Notes under the pieces: generated by a model | Database searches by the model: none | Told to the model about the DNA's origin: nothing | The model's input: the letters and a program-made list of their open reading frames with translations, nothing else | Position numbers and translations under genes: made by a program | Assembly (NCBI RefSeq): GCF_028583425.1 | Contig: NC_072795.1 | Location: 4,611,001-4,675,000 of the forward strand | DNA: 64,000 nt | Direction: 5' to 3' | Origin: Eublepharis macularius | Lineage: Eukaryota; Chordata; Lepidosauria; Squamata; Eublepharidae | Part shown: positions 1-11,293 of the stretch, one piece after another | Numbering within the stretch: position 1 is the stretch's first letter | How the letters are laid out: every line of letters begins with the position of its first letter

Positions 1-211
1 AGGTGCTACTGGACTCTTCACTATTTTGCAGCAACAGACTTACTCGGCTAACTCCTCTGGATCTGTGACCCTGGAGAAAATGCTGCTTTGGAGGGTGGGC
101 TCTCTGGCATTATACCTTGCTCAAGTCCTTCCCCTCCAAACTCTGCCCTTCCCAGGATTCACCCCTAAATATCCAGAAATTTCCCAGTCCTAAGAAGGCA
201 ATCCTAGTGGG
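1..211. repeat. Fragments of two interspersed repeats joined
   Basis: Bases 1-64 are the right end of the palindromic repeat seen whole at 18133-18382 and 58999-59202 (GTGCTACTGGACTCTT to CTCCTCTGGATCT). From about 69 a partial copy of the 210-bp GTTGCCAA-type element follows (CCTGGAGAAAATG, CTCTGGCATTATACC). Confidence 0.6.
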
Positions 212-523
212 GAAGCACAGACCTCTAAAAGGCAACACTTACCAAGATTGTTCTCTCCCATGGGCCAAAGGAGCTTCCTTCCAGGTCCAGTTATCCGTGG
301 TTCAGTACCAGTTCCTATTGTGGCTCAGTCCACTCCAAGTGGCAGCGCTGTGAAGACTGCTGGGCTCAGTTTGTCCCTGGGACCTTTAGGCATCCCAGTC
401 CACCCCCACTGAAAAAGGACCTGGCAAAAAAGTTTAAGAGCTTCTTGGAAGCTAAAAGGAGAGCCAGAATTCGTCCTTAGTGTTGTGTGACGTTCTCTGA
501 ATGTTTCTCCTTCCTCTCTCCAG

Positions 524-661
524 TGGCAGATTGCAAGTCACCGCCTGAGCTGGACCACGGCTTCGTCACCTTCTCCACGCCACACAACCTGACCACGTAC
601 CAGTCGGGGATCCAGTATTCCTGCCAGCATCCCTTCTACCAGATGGTCCCCAACGTCACAG
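524..661 (+). CDS. MASP1: MASP1 exon: first half of CCP2 (shared by MASP-1 and MASP-3)
   Basis: The translation starts VADCKSPPELDHGFVTF and reads through YSCQHPFYQM to the donor. This is the N-terminal half of a complement control protein (sushi) module and closely matches the second CCP of MASP-1/MASP-3. The CCP modules hold the protease domain on the CUB-EGF-CUB arm that binds mannan-binding lectin and ficolins in plasma. The exon lies between a pyrimidine-rich acceptor ending CTCTCCAG and a GTGAGA donor, enters in phase 1 and leaves in phase 1 (138 nt). CCP2 split over two exons is the known MASP1 arrangement. The preceding CUB, EGF and CCP1 exons are not in the window. Confidence 0.93.
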
Positions 662-1829
662 GTGAGAACGGCTGACTTTGCCGGAAGAAAGGACTTGGGG
701 TCATGGAAACAAGAGAATGAGGCGGGTAAGCAGCTTCCACGGGGCATCTAAGAGGGTCACGGAAGTCTTGTTGGGTCCAGCCAAACAGTCCAACATCCAC
801 TTTCCACCAGAAACTGGGTGCCTCCAGGAAGACCACAAACAAGACATGAAGGCGACTTTGTTTGCCTCTCCTCCCCACACCGTCACCCAGCATTAAGATA
901 GAGTGCTTCTATGCATGGAGGTTCTATTAGCCACCATGACTAGCAATCATTGGCAAACATAGAATGGACATTTACGGGCAGGCTTTGTAGACAACAGACG
1001 TACGAGTAAGACAAGTTTCATGTGAGACAAACTCCAATCTCTTTTCACTTTAATATCCACTGAGCCAGCTTAGGCCAAGTTCACACCCACTACTTTTTTT
1101 CTTCTTCTCCTGAGCTGCAGCAAGCATGAGGCCAAAAGTTCCTCTGAACTGTTTGTCTCAAGGACAAACCACAAAATGTGCATCGTCACCCTTCTTGTTG
1201 TGGGCTAGTTTGCTACAAATCCTTCATCACAAGTTATATATATCTGGCCTGAAACTTCTCTCGACCACTTAACAGGAAAACAGATGTAAAAGTTGCCTTG
1301 CTGCCTTCCAAAGAAATATCTCTTGGATGAATTCTCAAATAACTAGTTCGGCAGGCGTTTCTGTGTGTTGATTGGCTAGTGCCCATATCATCAACCAACA
1401 GATCCCCCCCCCCAAATTCTCAGAGCATTTTTTAAAAATATTAACTTCTGTGTTGTTTGGGTAAGGTGAGGACAAATCAGGCCTTTGACTCGCTTGTGAG
1501 TATATTGTGTAATGCAAGCTGCAAAGTCAGATGCGTACCACAGTTGAAAAACTGCAAGAATGTTGTTTGTTTTTACCTGTAGTGTAGAAGTCACAGCAAT
1601 TAAATGCCATTAAAAAGAATCACCTTCTTCCCCTTCAGGAGATGAAGGACTTACTAGCATTCCAGCTTTGCTTATGATAACAGCTGCTAGAAGGGGATTG
1701 TTGACATTTTCTTTATCCGGCAATAACCTTTGGCATGTCTGATGCCCGAGGTTGTTTACCTGATCTCCCAGAATCCTAAAACATCTCATGTGTATTAGGC
1801 TGTAGGTAACCCCATTGGCCTGCTAGGAG
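662..1829 (+). other. MASP1 intron sequence, nothing recognised
   Basis: AT-rich intron between the CCP2 exon and a GC-rich hAT-like element. I see no coding exon, RNA gene or recognised repeat family here. Confidence 0.5.
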
Positions 1830-2518
1830 TAGGGTTGCCAGGTCCCTCAAGTCTCCCAGCGGGAGACTGGGACGCTGGCTCCTACCTCATTAGGGGCTGT
1901 CCTTGTTGTGCCCATGCGCGCACAAAGTGCATGTGCACGCTCCCGGTGTGCATGATGACATCACTTTTGACGCCATCATGCAGGGAGGGAGGGCAGAGAG
2001 CGCGGGCAGCTCTCTGTCTCTCTCACTGCCGCCGCACCCCTTGTTCCTGCTGATGCAGGCAGCACACGGGCAGCGGCGGTGGCAAGAGAGCTCTCGCGCG
2101 TGCAGCGGCTGCTGCTGCCCCTGTGCTGCCCACGGCAGCAGGGACAAGGGGCATGGCGGCGGTGAGAGAGAGAGCAGGCCCTGGCCACCGCAGCTCGCTC
2201 TCTTGCTGCCGCTGCCGCCGCACCCCTTGACCCTGCTGGCGCTGGCTGCACAGCACCACCGGCGGCCGTGGCGAGAAAGCAGGCGGCAGCGGCAGTGAGA
2301 GCGGTGTGCTCTTGCAACCACCACCTGCTTTCTCTCTGCCACCGCTTGCTCTCGCGGCACGGGAGCGCACCCCGCATCCAGGGGCATGCTGCGCCACCCG
2401 GGGAGGGGGTGCCCCAGGGAGCGCACCCCCCTGCCAGCCAGGTAAGCGTGCGTGGGGGAGGGAGGGTGGGATTGGGAGATCCCCTATCCCGAGCCGGGGG
2501 GGGGGGATGGGAACTCTA
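1830..2518. mobile_element. GC-rich non-autonomous hAT-like element
   Basis: A 689-bp block very rich in GC starts TAGGGTTGCCAGGTCCC and ends GGGAACTCTA. It is flanked by an exact 8-bp duplication GCTAGGAG (1822-1829 and 2519-2526), the target-site size of hAT transposons. It carries no transposase. The long reading frames in it are composition artefacts. Confidence 0.75.
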
Positions 2519-2923
2519 GCTAGGAGAAAAAAATCCAAAAATCAACAGTAACGTCTTTCCTTTTCTTACGATCAAGTAAATTGTTACAAGGTAGGCAACA
2601 AGCTTTCGCCTCACCTCGGGTCTTCAGTACAAAAAAAGAGGAAGGGAAAGAGGAGGAAAATTCATAGCATAATGAAAAAGACCCGGCACTTGCCGTTTGT
2701 AGGCTTCTTAAAATGGAGAGCCAGAGGTCTTGCAGACTTAATTCGATCAGATGGGGCTGCTGAACGCTAGACCCATTCCAAGATGCTGGAGAATCTGCTG
2801 GGATGCAGAAGCCAAAAGGACTCCTCTCTCTTTGAAAACAGAAACGCCAGCAATGAATCAAAAGCCTCCCCATTACTAATCAGAACACACCCTTTTAAGG
2901 CCGAAAAGCACACGGTACTCCCA

Positions 2924-3590
2924 ATTTATTTATGTCATTTATAGTCCATTTCTCACTGAGGCTCAAGGTGGATTATATAGCGTGAGACTAGTACAATCAG
3001 TGGCAAGGAAAAAGGCAGGAATTTCCATACAGTGTCAAGGACATTTCCATAAACAATGTCATAGAGTAAATGAGTACAAGTATGCAAAGATATAGCATTA
3101 GTAAGGATCCAATACAGAGTTGAAGAAATGCTGAAACAGAATATAATCAGTTCTAGGACTGACATTAGACAACATGAAGCACAGGTAGTACATAAGAGTA
3201 CATATTAAAAGCAACAGATAATATGTAAGGCAACATAATGGTGAAGTCTATGGTCCCTAACTCATTAGCAGAGCATCTGAGACCCCCTCCCTACAATACA
3301 GCCCTCCTATCTGAGTAAAAAGCCTTTTTGAATAATTTGGTTTTGCATCTTTTGCAGAAAGCCAAGAGCATGGGGGCTCTCTTGACCTCCTCAGGCAGGC
3401 CATTCCACAGGGTAGGGGCCACCACAGAGAAAGCCTGTGTGCGGGCTGCTGTTGATTTCACCCCTGTGCAGGATGGTACCTGCACACAGTAACTATTATT
3501 ATTAATATTAATATTAACAAAGCCAGAGAGTATTTCAGTAGATGATGCGCTAGGAAAAGGTGCAATAGAAACCAAATTTGACACCATTAC
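2924..3590 (-). mobile_element. LINE 3' end (L2/CR1-like group)
   Basis: On the minus strand this encodes AFSVVAPTLWNGLPEEVKRA and CKRCKTKLFKKAF, the conserved C-terminal end of a non-LTR retrotransposon reverse-transcriptase protein. A long 3' tail ends in the TCTCAGTGAGAAA / ATAAATGACATAAATAAAT motif. A close copy is at 33003-33590. It is truncated at its 5' end. Confidence 0.7.
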
Positions 3591-4080
3591 CTAGAGCAGT
3601 GGTTCGCAACCATTTTAGCAGGGTAACCCAGAAGTCCAAATTTACTTTGTATGGTGACCTATCTGGGACTGGTCCAAGAGATTGAGAAGGTGCAGGGGTG
3701 CACCAAATTGAAGAAATGCGGGAAGATAGCAGTTCAGCATACAGATGGGTGGCAAGTGGCTTGGCACAGTATGTCTCCCCCCGCAGATAGAGACCAATGA
3801 AGCACTACACAGGACCGGGCAAGAGGTTCGGCTGCTAAGGAGCAGTGCCAAGACACAATTTATGCTCGCGCACATCGCTCTATCTCCTCCTCTCACTTTT
3901 TCATGCACTGAACAGCTCCCGCCCACTCACCAGCCTTCCTCCCACACCCTTCTTCCACCTGCTATCATAAAGTTACTAGTTGCCAAACAGCTTTCCACTC
4001 TCATTATTGTTGCAAGGCAAGAATGTGAGAAGCAAGAAAGAAAGGAGAGTAGAGAAACAGAAGGGTGCAAAGGACAGTTA

Positions 4081-4367
4081 GGTAAAGGTAGTCCCCTGTG
4101 CAAGCACTGAGTCATTACTGACCCATGGGGGGACGTTGCATCACGACATTTTCTTGGCAGACTTTTTACGGGGTGATTTGCCATTGCCTTCCCCAGTCAT
4201 CTACACTTTACCCCCAGGAAACTGCATTTTACTGACCTCAGAAGGATGGAAGGCTGAGTCAACCTTGAGCCGGATATTTGAACCCAGCTTCCTCCAGGAT
4301 CAAACTCAGGTCGTGAGCAGAGCTTGGGCTGCAGTACTGCCACTTACCACTCTGCACCACAGGGCTC
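4081..4367 (-). mobile_element. tRNA-derived SINE (Sauria-type)
   Basis: Read on the minus strand the head contains a polymerase III A-box-like GTGGTAAGTGGCAGTACTG and a B-box-like GTTTGATCCTGG. The body includes CTCAGCCTTCCATCC, typical of a common squamate tRNA-derived SINE. Truncated and diverged. Confidence 0.65.
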
Positions 4368-4450
4368 TTGCAAAGGACAGGAGCCACTGTAAGATTTGGG
4401 TGGCCTGGAACCCACTTTCAGAAATTTGCAATCCACTTTTGGGTCCTGAC

Positions 4451-4856
4451 TAGAGATGGGCACAAACCAGGAAAAAAACCGAACCATGTGGTTCGTGGTT
4501 CGTCAAATTTCATGAACCACGAACTTTCACAAACCTGCCCTTGGTTCGTGAATCAGTTCGTTTGGTTCGTGAAAATGTCACATCCAGGTCAGAAAATCGG
4601 CACTTCCGGGTCAGCAGAAGGTCACTTCCAGGTCAACAGAAGGTCTGCAGGAAGTCCATTCCCTGTTGCCTAGGAAACTGATTGACTGGCACCAGGCTGT
4701 CTGCAGTGATGAACCAAAAAATGAACCAAACGAACAAGCCTAAAAGTTCGTGGCAGTTCATCAGAAATGGGATCTGACAAACTGTGGTTCACGAACCACA
4801 AACCGGCCTGGTTCATGCTTAATTTTGGTTCATATTTCGGTTCGTGCCTATGTCTA
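4451..4856. mobile_element. hAT-like MITE, TAGAGATGGGCAC family, copy 1
   Basis: Terminal repeats are TAGAGATGGGCACAAACC and GGTTCGTGCCTATGTCTA. Flanking octamers GTCCTGAC (4443-4450) and TTCCTGAC (4857-4864) differ by one base. The interior is rich in GAACCA and GGTTCG and folds on itself. It is inverted relative to the copy at 8137-8548. Confidence 0.8.
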
Positions 4857-5354
4857 TTCCTGACTCACAGGTTGGGAAACCCTGATCAAGAGAAAAAGAA
4901 CCCCATTAGCAAGTCCCATTAGAAGATCACCTTTCTCTAATTGTAAAATCCCTCTCTAAGGTGGCTGAATTCTGAATTTCCCCAGATAAATCAGGTTTCT
5001 AGGCAGCTGCACTGATCATTTGAAAAAAAATCTAAGAATCAATATTTATCAGGAACAACGAAATTGTCGCAATTAGAAATTGACTGTTGCTGATGGAAGA
5101 AGCAGAGCAGAGGCAGGTATTGACCAGGTGTCTGATATGTTAGTGGAACGGTATGGTGCAATTATTTTAATTAATGAATAAATAAGCAAGTCCTATGAGG
5201 TGATGTTGAAGAGAATCTGGATATGTTTATCCTGGAGAAGACTGAGGAAAGAGATGGCTGCACGCTTGAATTACCTGATGGGTCATAAAAGAGCACACAG
5301 ACATATTCTCTGTTGTTTCAAATGGTGACATGAGATCGAAGTTCCAAGGAGGGA

Positions 5355-5625
5355 GATTTTGGTGTAGTGGTGAAGAGTGGCAGGACTCTAATCCGGAGAG
5401 CCAGGTTGGATTCCCCACTCCTCCGCTTGAAGAGAGCTGGGTGACCTTGGGTCAGTCACAGCTCTTTGAGAGCTCTCTCAGCCCCACCCACCTCACAGGG
5501 TGTTTTGTTGCGGGGATAATAATGGCATACTTTGTAAACTGCTCTGAGTGGGTGTTAAGTTGTCCTGAAGGGCAGTATATAAATTGAATGTTGTTGTTTG
5601 TTGTTGTTGATTTTGTTGTTCTTGT
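5355..5625 (+). mobile_element. tRNA-derived SINE
   Basis: A-box-like TTTGGTGTAGTGGTGAAGAG and B-box-like GTTGGATTCCCC are followed by the body CTGGGTGACCTTGGGTCAGT and a GTT-rich tail. The same family recurs on the minus strand at 19170, 22103, 26068, 26603 and 40698. Confidence 0.75.
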
Positions 5626-6093
5626 TATGAGAAAATTCCTGATGGTTGGGACATGGAACCATTATTTAATTGTGGGGATCTCCTTGTTGGAAATCTTCAA
5701 GCAGATGTTGAACAACCATCTGTCAGGAATGTTCTTGTACTGGATTTCTGATTGGGCTATGAAGTCTCTTAAAGTGGTGGAAATTTGTGGTGCTATTATG
5801 ACCTCCACCACAGTCAATGTGAGATTGCAAGATCGGTTGGATCTGAGACGAGTCCATTTGTTGCTTAGGAAACACTGTAAAGACCCATGAACAATGGCTG
5901 CACTATATAAAGAAACAAACAAAAGACCATTCAAATAAATAAATAGTAATAATCTATGCTGATGTGGCGCCCTATAAATCATTTACTGCAGCAATAATTG
6001 TGCACATTGTAGACTAGAGCTGCCAAGACGTTGCTCCAGCACCACCTGGTGGCATAATTCATGTGCACAGCTAATACTTTTGTGTCTTTCCAG

Positions 6094-6168
6094 GAATCTT
6101 CACCTGTGACGCCAAAGGGGTCTGGATGAGTGAAGAGCTGGGGACGCACCTGCCCTCTTGTCAACCAG
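6094..6168 (+). CDS. MASP1: MASP1 exon: second half of CCP2
   Basis: This 75-nt exon reads GIFTCDAKGVWMSEELG then THLPSCQPV once joined to the next exon. It supplies the Trp and the last Cys of the CCP fold. The acceptor is TCTTTCCAG and the donor GTACCA; it enters and leaves in phase 1. The final G can be completed equally well by the MASP-3 exon (TT, giving Val-Cys-Gly-Gln) or the first MASP-1 protease exon (TG, giving Val-Cys-Gly-Lys). It is therefore the branch point of the alternative splice. Two long inverted hAT copies lie on either side of it (4451-4856 and 8137-8548). Confidence 0.93.
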
Positions 6169-6742
6169 GTACCAACACGTTGCTGACATAACTGTCAAAC
6201 TATTGCTGCATGGCACAAACCTTGGATTTGTAAAGCCGATGCGAACTTCTCTCTCACACAGTAACTTCCTTCAGCGCGATTGAGAGCTGCTCTAGAAATG
6301 AAGTGGGCCTGTCGGCAGGCCTTCTTGAGAACCACGGGCAAGGCTAGCCCGTTCATGGGACAGCCATCATGTAACATGTTTGGGGTGAAATTTTGCCACG
6401 GGGAAGCCACACCACGGTCCTCACCTCCTTGGTTCAAACTTCAGAAGACAGAGGGCAAGGGAACTGCGATGGCACCAAATGTGGGCACCGTGGTAAAGTT
6501 GCATAGAGCCGAGGCTCTTGTTCACAATGTTGCCACCCTTGGGAAACCACAATAGCAGTTTTGTGCAAAATGAGTGCGCCCAGGCTCTCTCTGTGGTGTT
6601 TCCTACCTGTCACGGTTTTATCCTGCCCTACTTCCAAGGTGTTCAGGGTTGAGAAAATGGTTTCCCCCTCCTTCCATTTCGGCCCTCACAATGGCTACCT
6701 GAGGTTGCTTATGCTCTGTGTGTGAGAGAGGGGGGGGGCTGA

Positions 6743-6953
6743 CTGAGTTGGAGCCTAGAGATCTCCTGGAATTATAACTGATCTCCAGACTACACAGACC
6801 AGTTCCTTTGGAGAAAATGGCTGCTCTGGAGGGTGGACTCTATGGCAGTAAATGCCACTGAGGTACTGCCCCAAACCAGACCCTGGTCTCCCCTAGACTC
6901 TACTCCCAAATCTCCAGGAATTTCCCAACCGAGAGTTGGCAAGCCTAACAATC
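6743..6953. mobile_element. GTTGCCAA-type 210-bp TIR element
   Basis: A diverged copy of the element seen whole at 14633-14852: CTGATCTCCAGAC, GGAGAAAATGGCTGCTC, and the end CCGAGAGTTGGCAAGCCTA. Non-coding, inside the MASP1 intron. Confidence 0.6.
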
Positions 6954-8136
6954 ACCCAAGGAGCTTAATGGCTGATCAGAGATTTGCGGTTGAGTCTCTC
7001 TGGCCCTGGACTGTCTAACTGGTACCCTCATGGTGGAATTCAGGACGGGCTTGGCCTACTTATTTATCTTGGGGTCTCATTCCTTTTGGGGGGATATTAA
7101 ATTTTAGAAAAATTAAATTTCAGGTTTTTAAAATTTTTATTGTAATCAAAATTAACTGAAAATAGATACAAACAAAATCCTGATGCAGTCTCCTACCTGC
7201 ACCCTGCTTGTGAGTTCTCCCATCATACAAGCAGGAATATTTGCTCATATTGCTCAGCGGCGGCTGCTATCAGCCCTGGATAAACAGACGGTTTGGTCAT
7301 AAGCCAAAAATCCAGGAGGTTTACTAAACTTAGTGGGAGGGGTGGATGCTGCTTCTCAGCAAGATGGAAAGCCGAATTTGCAGTCTCGTCTCTTTCTTTT
7401 TTTTGCGCTTTATGAGTTTGCAGAAGATTTACACAAACGTTTACATGAAAGTACAAGCTTGCTTTTGCTTAAAACATCAGCTCCGCTATGCTCTCTGCAT
7501 CGTGTCTGCTGCTCCTGGTACTGATGGAAACCAGGCGGGTTGGCAGTTCCTGGGGAAAGTTTGAGTTTTCCAGAGGTCAGAGTGAGTCGGCCAAGAGCAA
7601 GGAATGCACTGTGCTTCAGTTCTCCCCAAGCCAACAGGCTGCCAACTGCCAGGAATCCCTCTTCCTTCCTTTCCGCCTTCTGTTCTGCTCCAGGTCCCTC
7701 ATTTACTTTGACACAGAAAGAACAGCCAGTTTGGTTGCTTCGTTGCTGTCCTTCAAGACTTAGGCTGCAATCCTATGCATGCTTACTTGGAAGTAAATCC
7801 CTACTTACTTATGTGCTTAGGTTAGGGGTGCATTGGTTATTATATACTTTGGGGTGGAGATTTTATAAAATGTAAACACTTGGGGGAGATCAAGGCACTG
7901 GAGCCAAGGTTGTTTAGCTCTTTCCACTAGACTTTCTGTTCGGGCATGCTGTCCAAGTAGAATCAACCGGTGGAAACCAAGTAGGTTTCTACTGGAGCTT
8001 GCAGTCATTTTAAGGTGATCTGCAGTCACACCATAGCTGTGGGGAACTGCTTTTTTTAAAAAAAAAGTTTTATTTCCCCTTCCATAGTTGTTGTTTCCCC
8101 CTTTGGAGATTTCATGCCAGATATGAGTACCTGTGC

Positions 8137-8548
8137 TAGAGATGGGCACGAACCAAAATATGAACCAAAATTGAGCACAAACCAGGCCGGTTCGTGGTTC
8201 ATGAACCGTGGTTCGTCAGATCCCATTTCTGATGAACCACCACGAACTTTTAGGCTTGTTTGTTTGGTTCATTTTTTGGCTCGTCACTGCAGACAGCCTG
8301 GTGCCAGTCAATCAGTTTCCTAGGCAACAGGGGATGGACTTCCTGCAGACCTTCTGCTGACCCGGAAGTGACCTTCTGCTGACCCAGAAGTGCCAGTTTT
8401 CTGACCTGGATGTGACGTTTTCACAAACCAAACGAACTGGTTCGCAAACCAGGGGCAGGTTTGTGAAAGTTCATGGTTCGTGGTTCATGAAATTTGATGA
8501 ACCACAAACCACATGGTTCGGGTTTTTTCTGGTTTGTGCCCATCTCTA
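8137..8548. mobile_element. hAT-like MITE, TAGAGATGGGCAC family, copy 2
   Basis: A 412-bp element with ends TAGAGATGGGCACGAACC and GGTTTGTGCCCATCTCTA and a perfect 8-bp duplication ACCTGTGC (8129-8136, 8549-8556). It is in inverted orientation to copy 1, with the 75-nt MASP1 exon between them. Confidence 0.85.
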
Positions 8549-8587
8549 ACCTGTGCATTTCCCCCCCACAGGGTAAATATCATCTTG

Positions 8588-8795
8588 AGGTAGGGGTGCC
8601 AACTCCAGGTTAGGTGATGCGTGGAGATTTGCAGGGTGGAGTTTGGGGAAAGCAGGGTTTGTGGAGGGGAGAGACCTCAGAAGTGTGTAAGGCCATAAAA
8701 TCCACCCCCAATGCAGCCATCTTCTCCAGGGGAACTGATCTCTGTCATCTAGAAATCAGTAGTAATTCGGGGAGGTCTCCAAGCCCAACATGGAG
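8588..8795. mobile_element. GTTGCCAA-type 210-bp TIR element
   Basis: A copy in the opposite orientation to 14633: GGGGTGCCAACTCCAGG, then ATCCACCCCCAATGCAGCCA and TCTCCAGGGGAACTGATCTC. Diverged and partial at its right end. Confidence 0.55.
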
Positions 8796-11293
8796 GATGA
8801 GCATGCACTTTAAGAATTATAAAATGTGGATCATTTGAATGCTGAGTAAGTGGTTTAGTGCATTGCATGGGTGACTACTAGCCTTTTGCTTTGTGGCTAT
8901 TTACCCGTGTGCCTCTGTTGGTTCCCCAACATGGAGAACAGCAACCATATCTTGAGATAATTATTTATTAAAGAGAAAACAGATGAGAGAAACAATTCTA
9001 CTCTTTTCACTCCCCTGTACTGCTCCGCAGACCCAATTTCCTCCTCCCTACTGTTGCTTTTAAACTGAAACCAAACAAAACGGGAGCTTCCTGAGATGAA
9101 AGCAAGCATACCAAAAGTTTCGACTTAGTCTTTATTTGTCATTCTTAAATCAAGAGTTCCCAAAGTGGTCGAACCCTTTTGTGGGAAGGAGTTCATGAGA
9201 AATGGTGAGGAAAAGATTCAATGCAAAAAGTAGGTGTTGGTTACAGGATATTGCAGTGCTCCAACTTTCCCATAGCGGCAACAACTATGGCAGAAAATTA
9301 TGAGTCTCATATGCATAGTCACATTAATCAAAGAACATATTTGGGCAGCAGCCAAGACCCTCTCCCATCCCTTCTGCATTTCAATCCTCCCTCTTCCAAA
9401 CATTTGGGATCCTTGCCAGCCCCTATAATCAGTATTCATTTCAGCAAATGTATACCTTCGCCTACTAAAAAAATAAATAACCACATAATGCATCTCAATA
9501 CTCTAGATGCTGTTCAATTACCTCTGGGGCAGTCTGAAAGAAAGCAGGAAGCAGAAAGATGGTAGCCTAATATTGCTAGCAACTAAAAGCATTGTGGATG
9601 GCTGCTACTCGCAAGAAATAAGGGTGCAATGATAAGTATTCTGTTACGGGATCACCTACCTAGACTGCACAGAGATTCCTATTGGGTATAATTTGAGTTG
9701 ACCTGATATTCTTTTCATCACTGTTTGCTTAGGCCCTTACCTGTCTCAACCAGGTTTTTTTACCCTCTGAGAGCTCCTGTGCCTTTAAGAGCTTGTCTTC
9801 GAGCACAACCCAAGTATTTCCCATTCTGTTGGTGCAATGAATAAGCAAGGTGCCAGTTGTGTTAACCTAGCAGAAGGCATTGACCCCTTTGTGAGCAAGC
9901 TACAGCCTAAAGCCCTTCGTTTTCAAAATCAAAACTCTGTTAACTATTTAAGATTGGAATTTGCAGATGAAATGATTTTCTTCTACCTAATTGTGGCTGC
10001 TACTGGAGTCTTTGTTTTGCTTTCATGTTTGCTTTCTCCTAAGAAAATTACAGACCCGTTTTAAACGGGTTTCTCTGCATCCCACACCAGCAAGGAGTCC
10101 CTAGTGCCTGTGTGAGCAAGGATGCTTTCTCATTGACTGGTCTGCTTTCGAGCATGGTCTGATGCAACACTTATACCCAAGTTAAAGCTGGGTGATGGAC
10201 AACTTCCTCTCCCAACTGATAGCCCGAAATGCATTCAGAAGTCTGAAAGAATCCGTTCTCTTCCTCGATCCCCATACGCTAGAAATGGCTGTCTGTATTC
10301 TGTTTCGTTGCCAGCCTAGGTGCTCTCCGAAGAATGGGCAGCTTGTGCTGGCTAACCACAGGACGGGCTCAACTTCCTCATCTCACTGTGCATGTTGGTG
10401 GGGGCCAAGGGAGCTCAGCCGCTCCCTTTACAGCCCCTCAAAGGTATTATGGATTTTTGAGGGGGCAATGATGAATGGCACCGAACGGTGTGGGTGCATC
10501 ATTGCCAGTAGATTATGCCACGGATCATGACTCCCTCAGGGCAAAGGAAAGAGACTAGCAGAGATAGCAATGTATAATGGTTAGATGCGCATGGGTGGAA
10601 GTAGACATTTCGGAGCACATGAAAGTTTGGGACTTCTAGCCCAGAGGAGCAGCATATGCCATGTGGAAAATCTGTTGCTGTTGCATTTTATCTGCATCAG
10701 CACCAGGGGAATCCAAAAAACCCCATCCCCATGTGGAAGATACCAAGATTCTTTCCTGTTTAGACATTTGCCTCCCTAACAAATGCCCAAAGTCCATATT
10801 GGTGAGATATTACGGTTTCTACTCAAAACAGAAATTTGCAGTTGACTCAAACATGACATTCCCTCCACCCCCTGAAATTAAAATTTGAACTTCACTAACC
10901 ATCTGAAAACCTGCCATCCAAATTAACACGCTGAACTGAAATTCAGAACTTAAGCTTCAGAAAATTTAAGTCGGAAATTCAAGCATTCATGATTTAGAAT
11001 GTGGCATGTGTGTTTGAAATGTCCTGTCCATTTGTATATTTTTAAATTCAACTTCAAAATTTAAATTCAGCTTCTAGAATATAAAACACTGGAAGGAAAC
11101 ACAGAGCAGAAGAAAGAAAGGGGCTTGTAGAACTAACTGCAGCAAGCAAAGCAGGAGATATTCCAAAATATGTTCAGCCGGATGAGGGCAGAAACCTGGC
11201 ATAATCTATTAGAGAATCATAGTTGGGCAACTTTTGGGTACAGCAACCAGCCATGGTAGACTGACTGTTTATTCTATTATTTCCTTTTTCCAG
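8796..11293 (+). other. MASP1 intron before the MASP-3 exon, mostly unassigned
   Basis: About 2.5 kb of intron without a recognised repeat or exon. A short open frame at 9837-10064 has a hydrophobic stretch (FFYLIVAATGVFVLLSC) but no homology I recognise. The polypyrimidine tract TTTCCTTTTTCCAG at the right end is the MASP-3 acceptor. Confidence 0.5.

Larger units (their letters stand above)
3597..4884. mobile_element. hAT-like element carrying two nested insertions
   Basis: It starts CAGTGGTTCGCAACC and ends GGTTGGGAAACCCTG, with imperfect terminal inverted repeats. The flanking octamers ACCTAGAG and ATCAAGAG agree at 6 of 8 positions. A tRNA-derived SINE (4081-4367) and a second hAT-like element (4451-4856) lie inside it. 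Confidence 0.6.

Noticed and set aside
1890-2538. Long overlapping open frames on both strands
   Set aside because: They lie inside a GC-rich hAT-like element, where stop codons are rare. No family similarity and no splice or start context.
5355-5440. A tRNA gene from the A- and B-box-like motifs
   Set aside because: It cannot fold as a complete tRNA and is followed by the SINE body. It is a tRNA-derived SINE head.
662-6093. A possible MAp44-specific exon of MASP1
   Set aside because: That exon lies between CCP1 and CCP2 in mammals, so it would be to the left of this window. Nothing between the two CCP2 exons looks like one.
9837-10064. A small membrane-protein-like frame in the MASP1 intron
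   Set aside because: It has one hydrophobic stretch but no homology, no conserved context and no splice support.
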